Below, piece after piece: positions 39,608-43,133 of a DNA stretch of 43,133 bases. Position 1 is the stretch's first letter. Each line of letters starts with the position of its first letter. The position numbers and the translations under genes are program-made. The notes beneath the pieces were generated by a model. The model searched no databases. It saw only the letters and a program-made list of their open reading frames with translations, and had not been told where the DNA came from. Origin of the DNA: Microbacterium sp. SCN 70-27 (GTDB lineage Bacteria > Actinomycetota > Actinomycetes > Actinomycetales > Microbacteriaceae); assembly GCA_001724425.1 (NCBI GenBank), contig MEEK01000022.1:1-43133 (forward strand). The letters are read 5' to 3'.

Positions 39608-40813
39608 ATGAAAATCGCCATTCTCTCGCGCGCCCCTCGCGCGTACTCCACCCAGCGACTCAAGACCGCCGCGCAGCAGCGCGGCCATGAGGTGCGCGTG
39701 CTCGACACCCTTCGCTTCGCGATCGACCTGTCCGGCGACGAGCCCGACCTCACCTACCGCGGTCGGCCCCTGTCCGACTACGACGCGATCGTCCCGCGGA
39801 TCGGCAACTCGATCACCTACTTCGGCACCGCCGTCGTGCGCCAGTTCGAGCAGATGGATGTCTACACGCCGAATACGGCCAACGGCATCTCGAACGCGCG
39901 CGACAAGCTCCGGGCGACGCAGATCCTCTCGCGGCACGGCATCGAGATGCCCGCGACGGCGTTCGTGCGCAACCGCATCGACGTGCGCCCCGCGATCGCG
40001 CGGGTCGGCGGCGCACCCGTCGTGATCAAGCTCCTCGAGGGCACGCAGGGCATCGGCGTGATCCTCGCGCCCGAGGTGAAGGTCGCCGAAGCGATCATCG
40101 AGACCCTGCATTCCACGCGGCAGAACGTCCTCATCCAGCGGTTCGTCGCCGAGAGTCGCGGCCGCGACATCCGCGCCCTCGTCGTGGGCGACCGGGTCGT
40201 CGCGGCGATGCGCCGCACCGCGACGGGAGACGAGTTCCGCTCCAACGTCCACCGCGGCGGCACGGTCGAGGCCGTGGACCTGTCGCCCGCGTACCAGGAG
40301 GCGGCCGTCCGCTCGGCGCAGATCATGGGCCTCAAGATCGCCGGGGTCGACATGCTCATGGGCGACGACGGCCCGCTCGTGATGGAGGTGAACTCGTCGC
40401 CGGGCCTTCAGGGCATCGAGACGGCGACGAACCTCGACATCGCCGGCGCGATGATCGACTACATCGCCAACCAGGTCGCCTTCCCCGAGATCGACGTGCG
40501 CCAGCGCCTCACCGTCTCGACCGGCTACGGCGTCGCCGAACTCGCCGTCCATGCGGCGGCGGAACTCGTCGGCAAGACGCTCGGCGAGTCCGGGCTGTGG
40601 GAGCGCGACATCACCGTGCTGACGCTCCACCGCGGTGCACAGGTCATCCCGAACCCGCGCAAGGGCGTCGTGCTCGAAGCCCAGGACCGGCTGCTGTGCT
40701 TCGGCAAGCTCGAAGAGATGCGCTCCATGATCCCGCAGCGGCGCAAGCGCCGCGCGAAGGTGCGGAAGCTCCCGAAGGAGCCGCTCCCCCGCGAGGCATC
40801 CGACGAGGCGTGA
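39608..40813 (+). CDS. rimK: RimK-like ATP-grasp ligase fused to an RCK_C (TrkA_C) domain
   Basis: 401 residues. Residues ~1-290 are a full RimK: MKIAILSRAP, YDAIVPRIGNSITYFGTAVV, VVIKLLEGTQGIGVILAPE, VLIQRFVAESRGRDIRALVVG, DMLMGDDGPLVMEVNSSPG (metal Glu/Asn). RimK adds glutamates to the C-terminus of ribosomal protein S6. Residues ~307-373 are a clear TrkA_C/RCK_C domain: LVGKTLGESGLWER, VLTLHRGAQVIPNP, VVLEAQDRLLCFGK. This domain is found in K+ channel regulators and binds c-di-AMP in some. The ~28-residue tail is Arg/Lys-rich. E. coli RimK has no RCK_C. Partner protease is divergent. Confidence 0.9.
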   Translation: MKIAILSRAPRAYSTQRLKTAAQQRGHEVRVLDTLRFAIDLSGDEPDLTYRGRPLSDYDAIVPRIGNSITYFGTAVVRQFEQMDVYTPNTANGISNARDKLRATQILSRHGIEMPATAFVRNRIDVRPAIARVGGAPVVIKLLEGTQGIGVILAPEVKVAEAIIETLHSTRQNVLIQRFVAESRGRDIRALVVGDRVVAAMRRTATGDEFRSNVHRGGTVEAVDLSPAYQEAAVRSAQIMGLKIAGVDMLMGDDGPLVMEVNSSPGLQGIETATNLDIAGAMIDYIANQVAFPEIDVRQRLTVSTGYGVAELAVHAAAELVGKTLGESGLWERDITVLTLHRGAQVIPNPRKGVVLEAQDRLLCFGKLEEMRSMIPQRRKRRAKVRKLPKEPLPREASDEA

Positions 40814-40820
40814 GCCGCGC

Positions 40821-41420
40821 TCAGACCGGAGGGATCTCGGGGAGCCCCGTGCGCAGCTCCATCGGCAGGTGCGCGAGGTCGTTGTGCGACACGAGCGTCC
40901 ACGGGCGCCCGGGGCGCTGCGCGAGCACGGTGAGGCCGCAGTTCGCCTGATTGATCGTCATCCAGCGCCACTGCGGGGCATCCAGCACTTCGCGCACGAA
41001 CCAGGCGATGACGAAGTTGTGGGTGATGAGCAGTTCGTGGGCGTCCGTCTTGCGCACGAGGAACTCCGACACGGCATCGGCCATCTGCGCCGCCCCCGCG
41101 TCGATGTCCGCCTCGGTGTAGGAGCCGAAGAACGGCTCGTAGACGGCGGGCATGTCGGGGGTCGGACCGGTCGGGATGCAGTCGAACAGCAGCGAGGACG
41201 GCTCGGGGGTGACCGCCGGCAGCCGTTCGGCGACGGCTCGCGCCGTCTCTGCCGCCCGCTCGAGCGGGGAATGCCAGACCGCGTCGAGCGGAACGCCCGA
41301 CAGTCGGTCGGCCAGCAGCTCCGCCTGGCGCCGACCTCTCGGCGACAGCGGCCCGTCTTCGAGCCCGTGCTCCGCGTCGAGATGCTCGCCGTGACGCACA
41401 AGGTACAGGTAATGCGTCAC
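40821..41420 (-). CDS. Histidine phosphatase superfamily protein
   Basis: 199 residues. Catalytic His10 in YLYLVRHGEH, the second Arg in HSPLERAAETARAVAE, and the second His in LLITHNFVIAWFVREVL. Phosphoglycerate-mutase-like fold; more likely a phosphatase than a glycolytic mutase, since the mutase-specific insertions are absent. Start GTG 41420 lies about 30 bases after TAGGGT (41453-41458). Convergent with rimK, seven bases apart. Confidence 0.88.
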   Translation of the reverse strand: MTHYLYLVRHGEHLDAEHGLEDGPLSPRGRRQAELLADRLSGVPLDAVWHSPLERAAETARAVAERLPAVTPEPSSLLFDCIPTGPTPDMPAVYEPFFGSYTEADIDAGAAQMADAVSEFLVRKTDAHELLITHNFVIAWFVREVLDAPQWRWMTINQANCGLTVLAQRPGRPWTLVSHNDLAHLPMELRTGLPEIPPV

Positions 41421-41488
41421 GGGTGAACTCGTCTCGCCGGGGGTGTATCTCAACCCTACGTCAGGCGTGCGACACCCGCACGGGTTCG

Positions 41489-42547
41489 CTACTGCGCAGC
41501 CTTGGCGATCTCCGCGAGCTGCGCGCGGCTGAGCTTCGCACCGACGCCCTGGACGAGCTCGTCGACGTGTTCGACGGCGTAGACGTTCACGATGGGTGCG
41601 ACGACGGCGCGTTGCGCGAGGAGCCATGCGATCGCGACGGCGCCAGTCGGGATCGACAGCTCCGCACCGATCCGGTCGAGGGCGCGCAGCGTCCGGGCTC
41701 CGCGGCGGTTCATGGCGGCGGCGATCTGCGAGCCGCGTACCGACGAACCCACCTTCGCGCGTGATCGGTGAACGCCCGACAGATACCCGTGCTCGAGGGC
41801 CTGCGACGGAGTCACGGCGATGCCCTGCGCCCCCGCGACGAGGCGCAGGTCCGAGTCGAACTCGTTCTGGCGCAGCACGTTGTACGGGACTTCGAGCACC
41901 GTGAGGCGCGGGTAGCCGGCGGATGCCAGGATGCGCGCCTCGACGAGCTGCGCCGCCGAGTGCCCGATCGAGCCCAGCGAGCGCACCTTGCCCGATTCGA
42001 CGAGCCACTCGGCCGTCGCGAGGGTGTCTTCCAGGGACGATTGCGAATCTGCCCCTGCATCCAGGTACAGCACGTCGAGGTGGTCCGTCTTGAGCCGGCC
42101 GAGCGAAGCCTCCACCGACCGGATGAGGTTCACCGAGCCGAGGCCCGGGTGGTCGGGGTGCCGGCCGATGCGTACGCCGAGGACGATCTCGTCGCGGATC
42201 GCGCGCCGTGCCATCCACTCGCCGATGATGTGCTCGCTGCGGCCGGCCGCGTAGCCGTCGGAAGTCTTGACCGCATTGCCGCCGCGCTCGACGTACGCGT
42301 CGAGGATCCGGTGCGCCTTGGCGAGGTCGACGTGCCAGCCGAACTCGGCGCCGCCGAGGAACAGCGGGAAGATCTTCAGGCCGGTCTCGCCGAGCGGAAC
42401 GCGAAGTCCCGCGCCGACGGGTTTGCCCTGCACGGGGATCGGCGAGGAGGGGTGTTCCGGTGCGGAGGCATCCGTGGTCACGGTGACGTTCGCCTCACCG
42501 TCCACGCGCGTCGAGGCGGGCGTGGCGCCTACTCCGAAGAAGCCCAT
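41489..42547 (-). CDS. Aldo/keto-reductase homologue with degenerate active site
   Basis: 352 residues with an N-terminal ~50-residue extension. TIM barrel of the AKR family (FPLFLGGAEFGWHV, GRSEHIIGEWMAR, LDVLYL, EWLVESGKVRSLGSIGHSAAQL). By alignment from memory, the catalytic tetrad Asp-Tyr-Lys-His reads Lys94-Tyr99-Arg126-Asp163: only the Tyr is kept. It may be a pseudoenzyme or use altered chemistry. Start ATG 42547; the leader holds TAGCCT (42615-42620, minus) and an ACGCATC/GATGCGT palindrome (42590-42607). Related proteins may be common in the genus. Confidence 0.82.
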   Translation of the reverse strand: MGFFGVGATPASTRVDGEANVTVTTDASAPEHPSSPIPVQGKPVGAGLRVPLGETGLKIFPLFLGGAEFGWHVDLAKAHRILDAYVERGGNAVKTSDGYAAGRSEHIIGEWMARRAIRDEIVLGVRIGRHPDHPGLGSVNLIRSVEASLGRLKTDHLDVLYLDAGADSQSSLEDTLATAEWLVESGKVRSLGSIGHSAAQLVEARILASAGYPRLTVLEVPYNVLRQNEFDSDLRLVAGAQGIAVTPSQALEHGYLSGVHRSRAKVGSSVRGSQIAAAMNRRGARTLRALDRIGAELSIPTGAVAIAWLLAQRAVVAPIVNVYAVEHVDELVQGVGAKLSRAQLAEIAKAAQ

Positions 42548-42589
42548 CTCTTCACCCCCTCACGCACCGTCAAGGTCTGTGCGTGTCGC

Positions 42590-42620
42590 ACGCATCCCCC
42601 GATGCGTAGTACCGAGGCTA
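42590..42620 (-). promoter_or_regulatory. AKR gene promoter with palindrome at the start site
   Basis: TAGCCT on the minus strand (42615-42620), then a 7-bp inverted repeat ACGCATC (42590-42596)/GATGCGT (42601-42607) where transcription should start. Possible operator; the leader is about 60 bases. Confidence 0.45.
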
Positions 42621-42710
42621 GGCCAGCACCGGGAGCGAACCGGCCACCGACCCGAACGATCGGCGAACATTCGATAACGCTTTGATCTCGATGCCTGATG
42701 GGGAGGCAAT

Positions 42711-42734
42711 TCTGTCCCCCATTCGGGGGACAGA
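42711..42734. terminator. Perfect 10-bp hairpin downstream of pnp
   Basis: TCTGTCCCCC (42711-42720) and GGGGGACAGA (42725-42734) with loop ATTC. Second of two tandem hairpins between pnp and the AKR gene. It may back up the first terminator. The 285-base intergenic region otherwise contains no gene. Confidence 0.55.
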
Positions 42735-42744
42735 GACGAAAGAA

Positions 42745-42785
42745 CGGATGCCCGCCCCTCCGAGTCGGGAGGAGGCGGGCATCCG
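42745..42785 (-). terminator. Intrinsic terminator of pnp
   Basis: CGGATGCCCGCC (42745-42756) with GGCGGGCATCCG (42774-42785), extended by a CCTCC/GGAGG inner stem with a one-base bulge. Read on the minus strand, the stem is followed by TTCTTTCGTC. Best terminator in the window, 48 bases after the pnp stop. Confidence 0.75.
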
Positions 42786-42832
42786 TGGTCTTCGCTCTTC
42801 AGCCCTTCGCAGGACCGAAGAAACAGGGTGGG

Positions 42833-43133
42833 TCAGCCCTCTGCGGGAGCGTCCCCGGGGCCTTCGCTGGCCGCGGCCGAGCCCTCCTGGTCGGCGGGCT
42901 CTTCGAGCACGGGCTCGAGCGACAGCTTGCCACGGTCGTCGATCTTCGTGATGCGCACGAGGAGCTTCTGACCGACACCGAGCACGTCCTCGACGTTCTC
43001 GACACGCTTGCCGCCGGCGAGCTTGCGGACCTCGCTGACGTGCAGCAGGCCGTCCTTGCCGGGCAGCAGCGAGACGAACGCGCCGAACGTGGCGATCTTG
43101 ACGACGGTTCCGAGGAACTGCTCGCCGACCTCC
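42833..43133 (-). CDS. pnp: Polyribonucleotide nucleotidyltransferase, C-terminal part
   Basis: The last 99 residues of the gene; the rest lies beyond the right edge. They form the S1 RNA-binding domain of PNPase: [60 protein letters not shown], then an acidic Ala/Glu tail ([15 protein letters not shown]). PNPase degrades RNA 3'-5' phosphorolytically and pairs functionally with RNase J in this window. The KLAGGKR run distinguishes it from S1 ribosomal protein. Confidence 0.93.
   Translation of the reverse strand, partial: EVGEQFLGTVVKIATFGAFVSLLPGKDGLLHVSEVRKLAGGKRVENVEDVLGVGQKLLVRITKIDDRGKLSLEPVLEEPADQEGSAAASEGPGDAPAEG

Noticed and set aside
1..43133. GGATGCC as a Chi- or KOPS-like polar motif
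   Set aside because: The two orientations are about equally frequent in this window, so there is no strand polarity.
42833..43133. Ribosomal protein S1 (rpsA)
   Set aside because: The S1 domain carries the [15 protein letters not shown] run typical of PNPase, and only one S1 unit is followed by the acidic end.

Overview
The window is a 43 kb chromosomal segment of a high-GC actinobacterium. Gene content and order (infC, a DUF1844 gene, an SseB-like gene, priA-hisHBC, a LysM gene divergent from lexA, and hflX/dapF/miaA/miaB/recX/recA/DUF3046/clgR/cinA/pgsA/ftsK/rnj/dapA) together with protein style point to Microbacteriaceae, most likely Microbacterium. It is core chromosome, densely packed, with 47 supported protein genes (two cut by the window edges). 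I see no rRNA or tRNA genes, CRISPR array, insertion sequence or prophage.

Layout. 1-5.1 kb: start of infC, small conserved genes, and a leftward histidine cluster (hisC, hisB, hisH, priA). 4.8-6.1 kb: the SOS pair, a LysM-type cell-division-inhibitor candidate divergent from lexA, sharing a LexA box. 6.2-13 kb: a large membrane protein, metE-metF and an S9 peptidase. 13-20 kb: hflX, an RsmC-like methyltransferase with a Dyp peroxidase, and dapF-miaA-miaB. 19.8-23.9 kb: recX-recA, DUF3046-clgR, cinA-pgsA. 24-30 kb: ftsK, a GNAT gene, RNase J and dapA. 30-34.7 kb: a more accessory stretch (AbiEi/Vsr-like protein between two palindromic elements, an SDR, a Nudix hydrolase, a DUF6578-like protein) ending at folA-thyA. 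34.9-38.6 kb: a redox-flavoured rightward cluster (thioredoxin-like, DUF4395, OsmC, TIGR01777 epimerase) facing dapB-TPR. 38.6-43.1 kb: a GNAT gene, a RimB-type protease divergent from a RimK fused to an RCK_C domain, a histidine phosphatase, an aldo/keto-reductase homologue with a degraded active site, and the 3' end of pnp.

How it works together. The segment couples DNA-damage response (LexA, RecA, RecX, SOS division inhibitor, FtsK), methionine and one-carbon metabolism (MetE, MetF, ThyA, FolA), lysine/diaminopimelate synthesis (DapA, DapB, DapF), and RNA decay and tRNA modification (RNase J, PNPase, MiaA, MiaB). Two sequence-wide signals stand out. About 17 genes lack a Shine-Dalgarno sequence and instead carry a TANNNT-like box exactly 6-9 nt before the start codon, which points to leaderless transcripts. 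The non-palindromic heptamer GGATGCC/GGCATCC occurs about 100 times by eye, roughly ten times the expectation. The most unusual local structure is the recA-recX junction, where 51-bp and 24-bp tandem repeats, both multiples of three, sit in and before the recX reading frame.
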